Shown piece by piece: positions 7,769-16,659 of a stretch of DNA of 22,939 bases. Position 1 is the first letter of the stretch; each line of letters starts with the position of its first letter. A model generated the notes under the pieces. It worked only from the letters and a program-made list of their open reading frames with translations. It was not told the DNA's origin and did no database searches. The translations under genes and the position numbers were made by a program. The DNA comes from a bacterium UBA7470. Its GTDB lineage: Bacteria > Pseudomonadota > Gammaproteobacteria > Burkholderiales > Burkholderiaceae_C. The stretch covers positions 11,298 to 34,236 of the forward strand of contig DLPA01000163.1 in the NCBI GenBank assembly GCA_002479815.1, read 5' to 3'.

Positions 7769-8012
7769 AAAACCATAGTAAAAAAAGTGAGCTGCTCACG
7801 CAATGAAAAACACATTTGCAGCCGATTTCAATTCTAAAAAAAGGCTATTTTTTGTGAAAAATAGCCTTCAAACAGCAAAAAACCCGTTTTTCTTTGCCCA
7901 AAAACAGGTTCAGCGTGGTTTTTTGAAGAATAAGGGGCTTATTTTTAGAATAAAAAAAGCCAAATAGCTGGTCTTAATTGCGTAAGCAGCTCACTTTTTT
8001 TACTATGATTTT
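7769..8012. repeat. 245-bp TIR element, copy 1
   Basis: A non-coding AT-rich segment bounded by 36-bp inverted repeats at 7769-7804 and 7977-8012 with two mismatches. Each end reads inward as CATAGTAAAAAAAGTGAGC and then TGCTYACGCAA. The interior has no long ORF but several hairpins: 7841-7852 with 7857-7868 (12-bp stem, TGTG loop), and AACCcGTTTTT pairing with AAAAACaGGTT. A second copy lies at 20889-21134. There is no transposase and no obvious target-site duplication. The right end overlaps the rhombosortase-like gene stop codon (8011-8013). It could be a MITE-like mobile repeat or a structured RNA-encoding repeat. Confidence 0.9.
7780..7799 (-). terminator. Possible intrinsic terminator at the far end of TIR copy 1
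   Basis: Read on the minus strand, the left TIR gives GTGAGCAGCTCAC followed by seven T. The hairpin is short (GTGAG/CTCAC with a 3-nt loop) but is followed by a clean T run. Transcripts leaving glnE and the rhombosortase-like gene leftward would reach it after crossing the whole element, whose two TIRs could also pair into a long stem. Confidence 0.35.
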
Positions 8013-8685
8013 ATAGGTCACCGAGTCGGGCACTGCGTCGGAGGCGGTGCAAAAAGCCCACAATCAGTGCGTAAACCGTGATGACAACCAGGGCCAGCGC
8101 CATGCCCGACAACGCACCGGTCAGGTGTACCGCACTCACAATGGACAAATTCGCGCCGCTGTCCCATACCACGGGCGTGTGCCACGCTTGTTCAGACCAC
8201 ACTTTAAAACCCAAACCGATCAGCAAAATCCAACCCCATGCTTGTTCGCTGCCCCGTTGGAAGTGGCCTAAGATCATGAACACGGCCATGATTGCCACGC
8301 CCGCGTGCAGCACGCCTGATGCACCCACACAATAGCCAATTTGCGGCCACAGGTTCAGCGCGACGGTGGCGATGGGCCACGATAGAAACCACGCCACCGC
8401 AGCGGGACGGTCGGGGCGCACCAGCCAAGCCCACGCCGCAAATGCGCCAATGACCATTTGATTGCCGATCAGGTGAGGGGTGTGCAAATGCACCCATGCG
8501 CTCGTCCACCATGTCCAAGGGCGACTCCAGCTCTCACCTGAGCGCCAAGTCAAGAGCTGGCTGGAGGCGTCCCCCGCCCACCACACCAACATACTAGAAA
8601 AACCATGGAGCACGCACAGCCAAAGCCACCATCTTGAAGCAGGCAGACGGCGTTGTTGCGAGGGCAGGCGGGGCCATCGGCTCAT
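8011..8685 (-). CDS. Rhomboid-family intramembrane serine protease, rhombosortase-like
   Basis: 224 residues with several membrane segments. The catalytic serine sits in GASGVLHAG (S123) and the histidine in SAVHLTGALSG (H187). HLHTPHLIGNQ (67-76) supplies the H...N pair seen before the active site in rhomboids. The short form without soluble extra domains and WTSAWVHLHTPHLIGNQ resemble rhombosortases, which process C-terminal sorting tags; no tagged substrate is visible in this window. The ATG at 8685 overlaps the glnE stop as ATGA, implying translational coupling; a GTG at 8709 is an alternative. The stop codon TAA is formed at the edge of the 245-bp TIR element, so the last residues or the stop may have been changed by its insertion. 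Confidence 0.85.
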   Translation of the reverse strand: MSRWPRLPSQQRRLPASRWWLWLCVLHGFSSMLVWWAGDASSQLLTWRSGESWSRPWTWWTSAWVHLHTPHLIGNQMVIGAFAAWAWLVRPDRPAAVAWFLSWPIATVALNLWPQIGYCVGASGVLHAGVAIMAVFMILGHFQRGSEQAWGWILLIGLGFKVWSEQAWHTPVVWDSGANLSIVSAVHLTGALSGMALALVVITVYALIVGFLHRLRRSARLGDL

Positions 8686-11492
8686 GATTGTGCGAAGAGG
8701 TGCTGCCACACCCGTTGAATGGCATGGGCTGCGGTGGTCGCTTCAGCCGCAGTCGTTTGTGTCGCACGCTCGTCTAGGCGTGCTTGGTGTTGGAGTTGGC
8801 GTAAGTGCCGGTAGGCACGGGCGGCCTCTTCTCCCCACGTGGGGGGCAGCAGGCCTGCTGCTTCTGCGCGCTGCAGCAAGGCGATGTTGCCCACGTTGTC
8901 CTGCAGCGCAGGATGGGTGTGGCTGTGGGCCAGCACCAGCCACTGCACGGCAAACTCTGCATCGACCATGCCCCCTGGGCTGTGTTTGACATCAAATAGG
9001 TCGGCCTTCGTGTGATGCGCGCCTGCGACACGCTCACGCATGGCTTTGATCTCTTGGGCCAGTGCTGCCGTGTCGCGGGGCGAGGTGATGACGGCTTGAC
9101 GCACCGCGTCAAAACGCACCGACAAATCGGCTCCGCCCATCACGAAACGGGCACGGGTGATGGCTTGGTGCTCCCATGTCCAAGCGGTGTTGCTGCCACG
9201 CCCTTGTTGGTAGGCCGCGTATGCTTCAAAGCGCGTCACCAGCAAGCCCGAATTGCCGTTGGGGCGTAACGCAGTGTCGATTTCGTACAAATCGCCTTCA
9301 CTGGTGCGCACCGTCAACCAGTTGATGGTTTTGCGTACCAAAGCGGCATAGGTGTCGGGTGCGTCGGGGTGGTCGTCGTCATAGACAAACACAATGTCCA
9401 AATCGCTGCCATAGCCCAATTCTTTGCCACCCAGCTTGCCGTAGGCAATGATGCCCATGCCCAGTTGGTCGGTATGGCGTTTTTTCAGCCGCTCCCAGCA
9501 CCATTGGGTGGTCACGCGCAGCACGGTGTCGGCCAAGGCGCTTAAGTCGTCAGCGACTTGTTCAACGGTCAACACGCCTTCGACATCGCGCGCCAAGGTT
9601 CGGAACACTTCCGCATGATGGGCGCGGCGCAAGAGATTGAGCAAGTTTTCGTCGTCGTCTTCCCCCGTCGAACGCAGGGCCTGTTTGCGGGCGTGCAGCT
9701 CTTGCTCAAACTGCGCCGCGTCAAAGCGTTCGGTCATGAGTTGTTGGCTTGCCAATTCGTCGATCACCCCTGGGTGAGCCATGAGGTAACGTGCAGGCCA
9801 GCGGGCGGCGCCCAGCAAGCGCAACAGGCGCTCATGGATGGAGGGGCGCTCTTGCAAGAGTGCCAGATAGCTTTCTCGGCGCAGCAGCGGCTCCAACCAA
9901 TCTATCATTCGCAGCGCCGCTGCCTCCGTCACGCGCTTTTGATCGACCCACGACAGCGTGCGCTGCAACAAGCGCACCAAGCGCGTGCGGGCATCGTCGC
10001 GCAAGGCCAGCGCACGTGGGTGCTCACGCCAGTCGCTCAGGCGTTGGGCCAAGCTGTGCGGGGCTGCTCGGGCTAAGTCATTCAAATCATGCACCCAATC
10101 GGAAGGGCCACACGCTTGGGCGGTTCCTGTGCAGCCCTTGCCTTTACAGGTGGCTTGTGGTTTGCCCAGCAAGGTATCAAACTCCTGAGCCACGGTTTCG
10201 CGGTGACTGTCCAGCGTGTGCAAGAACGAACGCACCCCCTCAAAACCCATCGTGGTTGCAATCCACGCCAAGTCATCGTCCCGGGTCGGAAGTAAGTGGG
10301 TTTGCTGATCGTCCAAATATTGAATGCGGTGTTCCACTTGCCGCAAAAACCGATAGGCCGCCGCCAACGCGTCTGATGCGCTGACCGGCATCAGGTTGGC
10401 TTTGCTCAGGCGCGGCAGTGCCTGGAGGGTGCAGCGGGTGCGAAGCTCAGGAAACTGCCCACCACGCACCACTTGCAAGAGTTGGACGGTGAACTCGATT
10501 TCGCGTATGCCCCCACGTGAGAGCTTGACATCATTGGCCCGCTCGGGGTGGCCTGCAGCGCGTTTGCTGGCATGGTCGCGTATTTGCTTGTGCAGCACGC
10601 GCAAGGACTCAAAGACGTTGTAATCCAAATACTTACGGAATACAAAAGGCAGCACCACTTGCCGCAATGCCCGTGCGTGCTGTCGTTCTTCGTTGGGCAT
10701 GGGGGCGACCACACGGCTTTTCAGCCACGCAAAGCGCTCCCACTCACGGCCTTGCACCTGAAAATACTCCTCCAAGGCCGCCAACGACACGGTGGCGGGG
10801 CCAGAGTTGCCATTAGGCCGCAAGGCCAAATCCACCCGAAACACAAACCCATGCTCTGTCACTTCGCCAATGAGTTGCTGCACGTGACGCACCACTTTGG
10901 CAAAGTATTCTTGGTTGCTGATGCGGGAGCGCCCTTGGGCATTGCCTGCGGTCTCGCCGTCGTAGTCGTACACATAGATCAAGTCGATGTCGCTGGAGAC
11001 GTTGAGTTCTCGTGCGCCAAACTTCCCCATCCCAACGATCCACAACTGTGCTTCCTGGGCCACATCGGCAGCACAAGACGAGGTCGCTGCCACCAAAGGT
11101 GGGCCATGAATTTCATTCAAACTGCGCCGTGCGTGCTGCAACGCTTGGTCTAAGGCAAATTCACCCAGCAAGGTGACTGCTTGCGTGATGGTGTCTACGT
11201 CAACCTGGACCTCGCAATCAAGCACCACCAAACGCTCCATGACCAATTGCCGCAACACACGCAAGGCCGCCCCCAAACCCAGACCACGTGCTTGCAGCGC
11301 AACGAGGGTGGTCTGCAGCATTTCGAGCGTCGGTGTGCCTGCTGGCAAAAGCTGCAGCTCTTCTGGATACCGCCGGCGCAGGCGCTGCACCATGCGGGAG
11401 TACTGTGATGGGGGTGCAGATAATGCGGCGGTGAAATCTGTCGGTGGTTCAACACAGGAAAGAGAACAACTGAGGCTTTGAGTGGGTTGCAT
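8682..11492 (-). CDS. glnE: Bifunctional glutamine synthetase adenylyltransferase / adenylyl-removing enzyme
   Basis: 936 residues, the usual GlnE size. It attaches AMP to, and removes it from, glutamine synthetase in response to PII protein and glutamine, and so controls nitrogen assimilation in the cytoplasm. Two nucleotidyltransferase domains are visible: the N-terminal one with GMGKFGARELNVSSDIDLI (about 154-172, metal-binding D168 and D170), and the C-terminal one with AYGKLGGKELGYGSDLDIVF at roughly 685-705. Each is followed by an ALRPNGNSG segment and later by a helical region (SRGGIREIEFTVQ and SPGGMVDAEFAVQ). It is transcribed leftward, divergent from yhdP with 74 bp between the starts, and coupled to the rhomboid gene. 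No strong ribosome site precedes the ATG. Confidence 0.97.
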   Translation of the reverse strand: MQPTQSLSCSLSCVEPPTDFTAALSAPPSQYSRMVQRLRRRYPEELQLLPAGTPTLEMLQTTLVALQARGLGLGAALRVLRQLVMERLVVLDCEVQVDVDTITQAVTLLGEFALDQALQHARRSLNEIHGPPLVAATSSCAADVAQEAQLWIVGMGKFGARELNVSSDIDLIYVYDYDGETAGNAQGRSRISNQEYFAKVVRHVQQLIGEVTEHGFVFRVDLALRPNGNSGPATVSLAALEEYFQVQGREWERFAWLKSRVVAPMPNEERQHARALRQVVLPFVFRKYLDYNVFESLRVLHKQIRDHASKRAAGHPERANDVKLSRGGIREIEFTVQLLQVVRGGQFPELRTRCTLQALPRLSKANLMPVSASDALAAAYRFLRQVEHRIQYLDDQQTHLLPTRDDDLAWIATTMGFEGVRSFLHTLDSHRETVAQEFDTLLGKPQATCKGKGCTGTAQACGPSDWVHDLNDLARAAPHSLAQRLSDWREHPRALALRDDARTRLVRLLQRTLSWVDQKRVTEAAALRMIDWLEPLLRRESYLALLQERPSIHERLLRLLGAARWPARYLMAHPGVIDELASQQLMTERFDAAQFEQELHARKQALRSTGEDDDENLLNLLRRAHHAEVFRTLARDVEGVLTVEQVADDLSALADTVLRVTTQWCWERLKKRHTDQLGMGIIAYGKLGGKELGYGSDLDIVFVYDDDHPDAPDTYAALVRKTINWLTVRTSEGDLYEIDTALRPNGNSGLLVTRFEAYAAYQQGRGSNTAWTWEHQAITRARFVMGGADLSVRFDAVRQAVITSPRDTAALAQEIKAMRERVAGAHHTKADLFDVKHSPGGMVDAEFAVQWLVLAHSHTHPALQDNVGNIALLQRAEAAGLLPPTWGEEAARAYRHLRQLQHQARLDERATQTTAAEATTAAHAIQRVWQHLFAQS

Positions 11493-11566
11493 TCAGATAC
11501 CGCTGCAGCTTTTACGATTTGCGATGGGCAAGACAGGGCCTACGCATTGGATAATTCCAACTCCTC

Positions 11567-14500
11567 ATGAGCCTGTTTTCACCATCCATCTCCTTCCCCT
11601 GGCGAGGGGCCGCTGTCATATCCCGCCTGCTGTTGTGGCTTGTGGTCGGGGTGTGGTTGGTGTTTGCATTCACATGGAGCGCCATACACTGGGTGATTGT
11701 GCCCCGAATTGGCGAATGGCGCTCTCACATGGAGGCACTCGCCACACGCAGCGTAGGCATACCCGTGCGATTGGGGGAGATACGTGCCGAATCCAACGCT
11801 GCCATCCCTACCATTGAAATCAATGACTTGCGATTGCTAGACCCGCAAGGGCGCGATGCCTTGGTGCTGCACCGCGTGGTGGTTTCCTTGTCCGTCAAGT
11901 CGATTTGGCGGCTGGGGTTTGAACAGGTCTTGGTCGAGCGGCCTGAGCTGGACATACGCCGCACCCCCCAAGGACGCATACGCATTGCGGGTTTGGATGT
12001 CATGGCTGGGGCGACACCCACATCCACGACACCTACAGATGCGCCAGATGCGTCATTCCCTGCGGGGGCTGAAGCGTCCAGCGTGGTGGCCGATTGGCTG
12101 TTTTCGCAACCCGAGTTTGCCATTGTGGGTGGACGCATTCGCTGGACCGATGAATGGCACAAACAAGCCCCCATTCACTTGGAGCAGGTGAATTTTGTGT
12201 TGCGTAACCCCGGGCGGCGGCATCTTGCCCGCTTGGATGCGGTCCCCAGCGATGGCATGGGACAAAAGTTCAGTTTGCGCTTTCAAATGCGCTCACCCCT
12301 GCTCTCGCTGCACCCCGGACAATGGCGAGAATGGAGTGGCGAAGCCTACGGTGAGTTTCCAAGGGTAGATTTGGCTCGCCTGTCGGTGGCGGGGCAGATC
12401 GCTCAACCCCTGGGGTTGACCGTCCACGAAGGCCAAGGTGCATTGCGCGTGTGGGTGCAAGCCCAACGCGGGCAACCCGTGGAGGTGACATCTGACTTGG
12501 CGTTGCACCGTCTGCACGCGTCGTGGGCATCGACGGTCCAACCTCTAGAGTTACGGGATTTGTCAGGGCGCATTCAAATTCAACAACACACCAAAGGCTG
12601 GGAACTGGCGACACAGCGCCTGAACTTTCTTACCCCCAACGGCATTGCGTGGAAAGATGGGGTTTTTCGCTTGCGTCACCATGGCCTCCCCAGCGCCACC
12701 ACACCAGCTCACGAGTTTGAAGCCAACCACATCAACTTGGCGGCGGTACGAGAGTTGGCCTTGGGTTTGCCGTTTCCCAAGTCCTTGCTGGCGCAACTGC
12801 AAGCACTGGAGCCAGAGGGTACGATCGAGACCTTGCGCTTGAACTGGAAAAATGACCTTCAAGAGCCATCCACATGGGCCAGTTTTCAGACACGGGGTCG
12901 CGCGACGGGCTTGGCGTTGAAGGCGCAAGCGGCCACTGCGCAAGCCGCACAAGACCCGTTTTGGATGGGGCGACCCGGTTTTCAGGGCGCTGCTGTCGAG
13001 TTCGACTTTCACCACGCTGGAGGACAGGCCAAACTCAGCCTTGCCCCTCATGGGCAACTGGAGTTTCCTGGGGTGTTTGACGAGCCTGTGATTCCCATGC
13101 ACCGCTTCTCTGCGGAGGCCAAATGGACCTTGAAGGGCGAACAAATTCAAGTCCAACTCAGCCAAGTGCGCTTTGCCAATGCCGATGCAGAGGGACAGGC
13201 GCAGGCCACATGGACGACCAGCGATCCCCAAACCAGTCCATCACACCACCGCTTTCCTGGCATCTTGCAGCTGGAAGGGCAACTCAGTCGAGGCAAGGGT
13301 GAACGGGTGCATCGTTACTTGCCCCGAGGCATTCCTACCGATGTCAGGCAGTACGTGAAAGAGTCGGTGCTGAGTGCCGTCTTGTCGGACGTGCGCTTCA
13401 AAGTAGCCGGCGACTTGCACCGTTTCCCGTTTGAAAAGCCCGCTGACGGCGAATTCCGCATCCAAGCCAAAGTGCAGCAAGCCCACTACGCGTATATCCC
13501 CCCGATGCGCTTGCCCAGCCCGCATTTGCAGTGGCCGGCCTTTCGTCAATTGGAAGGCGATTTGCGTTTCAACGGCATGGGGATGAGCTTGGACGTGAAA
13601 CGCGCCTTGGTGGATCAAGCACCCAGCTTGCGTGTGGTGCAAGGCCAAGCAAAAATTGCTCATTTTGCGCGGCATCCCACGGTGGAAGTGGGTATGCGAA
13701 TAGAAGGCCCGTTGGCCGACGCCCTTCGCGTGGTTCACCGCTCGCCATTGGCCGAAATGACAGGCGAAGTCTTGCGCCCCGTGCGGGCCACTGGAGCTGT
13801 ACAAATCCAACTCGGTTTGAATGTGCCTTTGCTGCACACCCCACAAACCACGGTCAAAGGTCAATTGAATTTGCTGGGCAATGACGTGCAATGGCATCCT
13901 GAGAGTCCGACCTTGGGGCGCGCGCGTGGTGTGGTGGAGTTCACACAAGACGGTTTTTTCATCTCACAAGCCACAGCCCGTTTCTTGGGGGGCGATCTTC
14001 AATTCTCGGGCGGTATGAAGTCCAACAGCGAAGGGCCGATGGCCTATCCCAGCTTTAAAGGGCAAGGAAGTGCCACCGCAGAAGGCTTGCGCCAAGCCGG
14101 TTTTTTGGGATGGACGGCCAGTTTGGCCGAGTACGCACAGGGGCAAACACCCTACACCGTGCAGCTGGGATTTAAGCATCGCTTGCCGCAACTTGAGCTG
14201 CAATCCTCACTGCAAGGCTTGGCACTGGCCTTGCCCGCCCCGATGAATAAAGCAGCGGAGGTGTCATGGCCGTTGCAATTGAGCCTCACCACGTCAGATC
14301 CATCAGATCATGCCACCCCACGCTGGCAAACACTCCACACCTTCCTCAACAGCCCTGAAGGGCCACGATTCAGCCTGTGGTTGCAACGTGATTTGCAAGC
14401 CCCCAACAACGCTGGTTTTTCAAGGGGCGTGGTGCGAGTGGGGTCGGACAGCAGCAGCACACCGCCTTCTTCATGGGCCGCGAAGGGATGGTCTTTGCAA

Positions 14501-15796
14501 GTGGCGTGGCCCGAGTTGAACGCCGATGCGTGGCAACAGTGGCTCACCAAGATCGCGGACACGACAACGTTGACAGCCAATCAAGGCAACACCAAACGAA
14601 ACGAGGGGCGTGGCAATGCGGCGGCTGAAGCATGGTTGCCTGAACGGCTAGGGCTGAAAACGGAGCGCCTGACCTTGGCTTCACGCCGTTTTCAGGGGGT
14701 TGATGTGGACGCGCAGCGTCAAGGGGGGCAGTGGCAGGCCAACGCACACACCCGTGAAATGAGTGGGCAACTGCATTACCACATGGCACAGTCAGGACGA
14801 GCACCCTTGCTCAAAGCCAGGCTAGAAAAACTGACCCTGCCCCCCCATTGGGGACGAGATGCAAGTCCACAGGGCACAGAGACAGGGGCGACTTCGACCC
14901 CTACAGCGCTGAGCTCCAGCCATCTGCCAGATTTGGATGTGGAAATAGAGGCGCTGGAGATGGAGGGCCGGGCATGGGGACGCTTGGAATTGCAAGCCAC
15001 CAACCAAGCCCAGCCCGGGCGACACCCCGATTGGCAGTTGACGCAGCTGAAATTGCGTGTGCCCGAAGCCAGCTTGACCGCCACCGGGCGTTGGGGAGGC
15101 GTCGAACCCAATGTCACCGCTACGACAGTCGCATGGGCACGTCGAACAGACCTAGACTTTGAGCTGGACGTGCAAGACTCAGGCCTGTTGCTGCGCCGCT
15201 TTGGCATGGCAGGCGTATTCAAAGGGGGCAAAGGCCAGTTGACAGGGCGCTTGGGGTGGCCAGGTTCGCCCATGGCGATGAGCAGTTCCCATCTTTCTGG
15301 ACACATTGAACTGGACATTGCATCGGGTCAATTTTTAAAAGCCGATCCCGGACTGGCGAAACTCTTGGGTGTTTTAAGCCTTCAGTCGCTGCCCAGACGC
15401 TTGACGCTGGACTTTTCGGATGTGTTTGCCCAAGGGTTTTCATTTGATTTCATTCGCGGCGATGCACGCATTCAGCAAGGGGTCGCCTACACGAACAACT
15501 TACAAATGAAAGGCGTGAATGCCGCTGTGTTGATGGAAGGAAAAGCCGACATCAACCAAGAAACCCAAGACCTGCGGGTGTTGGTGGTTCCAGAAATCAA
15601 TGCAGGAACCGCCTCATTGATTGCCACCGTGATCAATCCTGCGGTCGGACTGGGCACGTTTTTAGCGCAAGCCCTGTTGCGCCAACCCCTGATACGTGCC
15701 ACAACCCAAACGTTTCGGGTGCATGGTTCGTGGAGCGACCCACAAGTCGAAAAAACAGCCCTGCCCTCCGCATCTTCACCCACTCCGGCCCAATAG
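11567..15796 (+). CDS. yhdP: YhdP-family AsmA-like envelope protein
   Basis: 1409 residues, similar to or slightly longer than other YhdP proteins (TIGR02099 type). One N-terminal membrane anchor (about 18-40) is followed by a very long periplasmic part rich in beta-strand repeats. The C-terminal AsmA-like module contains ASGQFLKADPGLAKLLGVL, PRRLTLDFSDVFAQGFSFD and INPAVGLGTFLAQ. In Escherichia coli YhdP works with TamB and YdbH in moving phospholipids between the inner and outer membranes; the same role is inferred. The ATG at 11567 has no Shine-Dalgarno and is directly preceded by CTCCTC. The stop lies 24 nt before the nitrilase start, so the genes are probably co-transcribed. Confidence 0.93.
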   Translation: MSLFSPSISFPWRGAAVISRLLLWLVVGVWLVFAFTWSAIHWVIVPRIGEWRSHMEALATRSVGIPVRLGEIRAESNAAIPTIEINDLRLLDPQGRDALVLHRVVVSLSVKSIWRLGFEQVLVERPELDIRRTPQGRIRIAGLDVMAGATPTSTTPTDAPDASFPAGAEASSVVADWLFSQPEFAIVGGRIRWTDEWHKQAPIHLEQVNFVLRNPGRRHLARLDAVPSDGMGQKFSLRFQMRSPLLSLHPGQWREWSGEAYGEFPRVDLARLSVAGQIAQPLGLTVHEGQGALRVWVQAQRGQPVEVTSDLALHRLHASWASTVQPLELRDLSGRIQIQQHTKGWELATQRLNFLTPNGIAWKDGVFRLRHHGLPSATTPAHEFEANHINLAAVRELALGLPFPKSLLAQLQALEPEGTIETLRLNWKNDLQEPSTWASFQTRGRATGLALKAQAATAQAAQDPFWMGRPGFQGAAVEFDFHHAGGQAKLSLAPHGQLEFPGVFDEPVIPMHRFSAEAKWTLKGEQIQVQLSQVRFANADAEGQAQATWTTSDPQTSPSHHRFPGILQLEGQLSRGKGERVHRYLPRGIPTDVRQYVKESVLSAVLSDVRFKVAGDLHRFPFEKPADGEFRIQAKVQQAHYAYIPPMRLPSPHLQWPAFRQLEGDLRFNGMGMSLDVKRALVDQAPSLRVVQGQAKIAHFARHPTVEVGMRIEGPLADALRVVHRSPLAEMTGEVLRPVRATGAVQIQLGLNVPLLHTPQTTVKGQLNLLGNDVQWHPESPTLGRARGVVEFTQDGFFISQATARFLGGDLQFSGGMKSNSEGPMAYPSFKGQGSATAEGLRQAGFLGWTASLAEYAQGQTPYTVQLGFKHRLPQLELQSSLQGLALALPAPMNKAAEVSWPLQLSLTTSDPSDHATPRWQTLHTFLNSPEGPRFSLWLQRDLQAPNNAGFSRGVVRVGSDSSSTPPSSWAAKGWSLQVAWPELNADAWQQWLTKIADTTTLTANQGNTKRNEGRGNAAAEAWLPERLGLKTERLTLASRRFQGVDVDAQRQGGQWQANAHTREMSGQLHYHMAQSGRAPLLKARLEKLTLPPHWGRDASPQGTETGATSTPTALSSSHLPDLDVEIEALEMEGRAWGRLELQATNQAQPGRHPDWQLTQLKLRVPEASLTATGRWGGVEPNVTATTVAWARRTDLDFELDVQDSGLLLRRFGMAGVFKGGKGQLTGRLGWPGSPMAMSSSHLSGHIELDIASGQFLKADPGLAKLLGVLSLQSLPRRLTLDFSDVFAQGFSFDFIRGDARIQQGVAYTNNLQMKGVNAAVLMEGKADINQETQDLRVLVVPEINAGTASLIATVINPAVGLGTFLAQALLRQPLIRATTQTFRVHGSWSDPQVEKTALPSASSPTPAQ

Positions 15797-15819
15797 CCCT
15801 CTCAAGGTTCAACGTTCAC

Positions 15820-16626
15820 ATGAAAGCAGCTGCACTGCAAATGGTCTCCGGCACTGATGTGCCTCACAACCTGGCAACCGCCCAAGCGTTGTTGCAAGAA
15901 GCCGCGCGCCAAGGCGCCGAGTTGGCCGTGTTGCCCGAGTATTTCTGTTTGATGGGCCAACGCGACAGTGACAAATTGACGTGGGCAGAACAACCTGGCC
16001 ACGGCCCGATGCAGCAAATGCTCTCGCAAGCCGCTCGTGAGGGGCAGATGTGGGTGGTGGGCGGCACCATCCCCATGGCCACCGAGGTCCCCCACAAAGT
16101 CGCCAATACCACATTGGTGTTCAACCCAGCGGGCGAACCAGTCGCACGGTACGACAAGATTCACCTGTTCCGCTTCAACAATGGTCATGAACGGTATGAC
16201 GAGGCCGCTGTGTTAGTGGCCGGACAAAGCCCCGTGTCGTTTCAGTTGGAAAGTCGCAATGGCCAGCGTTTGACGGTGGGACTGAGCGTCTGTTATGACT
16301 TGCGTTTTCCTGAGCTGTACCGCCTCTTGGCCGCCGATTTACTGCTCGTTCCTGCAGCCTTTACCTACACCACAGGCCAAGCCCATTGGGACGTGTTGCT
16401 GCGTGCGCGTGCCATCGAAAACCAAGCCTTTGTCTTGGCCAGCGCACAAGGGGGCTTGCACAACAATGGTCGCCAAACGTGGGGGCACAGCATGGTGATC
16501 GACCCGTGGGGGCGCATCTTGGCCCAGCAAGCAGAAGGCAAAGGCATCGTGATGACGGAGTTGGACATGAGTGTGTTAGAGCACGCCCGTACTCGCTTGC
16601 CTGCGTTGCAACACCGCGTGTTTTAG
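15820..16626 (+). CDS. Nitrilase-superfamily carbon-nitrogen hydrolase (Nit1/deaminated glutathione amidase-like)
   Basis: 268 residues. The Glu-Lys-Cys catalytic triad is E40 (VLPEYF), K113 (YDKIHLF) and C158 (SVCYDLRFPELYR). FNNGHERYDEAA and TYTTGQAHWDVLLRARAIEN are typical of the Nit1 branch. Its best characterised members hydrolyse deaminated glutathione as a repair reaction, which is the likely but unproven activity. The ATG at 15820 is used because MKAAALQMVSG is the normal family start; the frame is open 30 codons farther upstream, inside yhdP. The gene sits between yhdP and the histidine kinase with short spacers, a grouping I associate with Burkholderiales. Confidence 0.93.
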   Translation: MKAAALQMVSGTDVPHNLATAQALLQEAARQGAELAVLPEYFCLMGQRDSDKLTWAEQPGHGPMQQMLSQAAREGQMWVVGGTIPMATEVPHKVANTTLVFNPAGEPVARYDKIHLFRFNNGHERYDEAAVLVAGQSPVSFQLESRNGQRLTVGLSVCYDLRFPELYRLLAADLLLVPAAFTYTTGQAHWDVLLRARAIENQAFVLASAQGGLHNNGRQTWGHSMVIDPWGRILAQQAEGKGIVMTELDMSVLEHARTRLPALQHRVF

Positions 16627-16659
16627 TCGTTTGAATCGCAACGCCTCAGTCACCTCCTC

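Noticed and set aside
7116..7778. Plus-strand frame of 220 codons over the FAD-gene start and leader
   Set aside because: It is antisense to a motif-rich FAD domain, has low-complexity basic content, and ends inside the TIR element.
7769..8012. TIR element as a complete insertion sequence
   Set aside because: About 245 bp with no transposase frame; at most non-autonomous.
10548..11153. Plus-strand frame of 201 codons opposite glnE
   Set aside because: It lies inside a conserved GlnE domain on the other strand and shows no recognisable motif.
11493..11566. Promoter for yhdP or glnE in the 74-bp divergent gap
   Set aside because: TTTACG, TTGCGA and GATAAT occur, but no pair has acceptable spacing, so no promoter is called.
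12563..13948. Minus-strand frames opposite yhdP
   Set aside because: yhdP is continuous and family-like across this range; the frames are antisense shadows.
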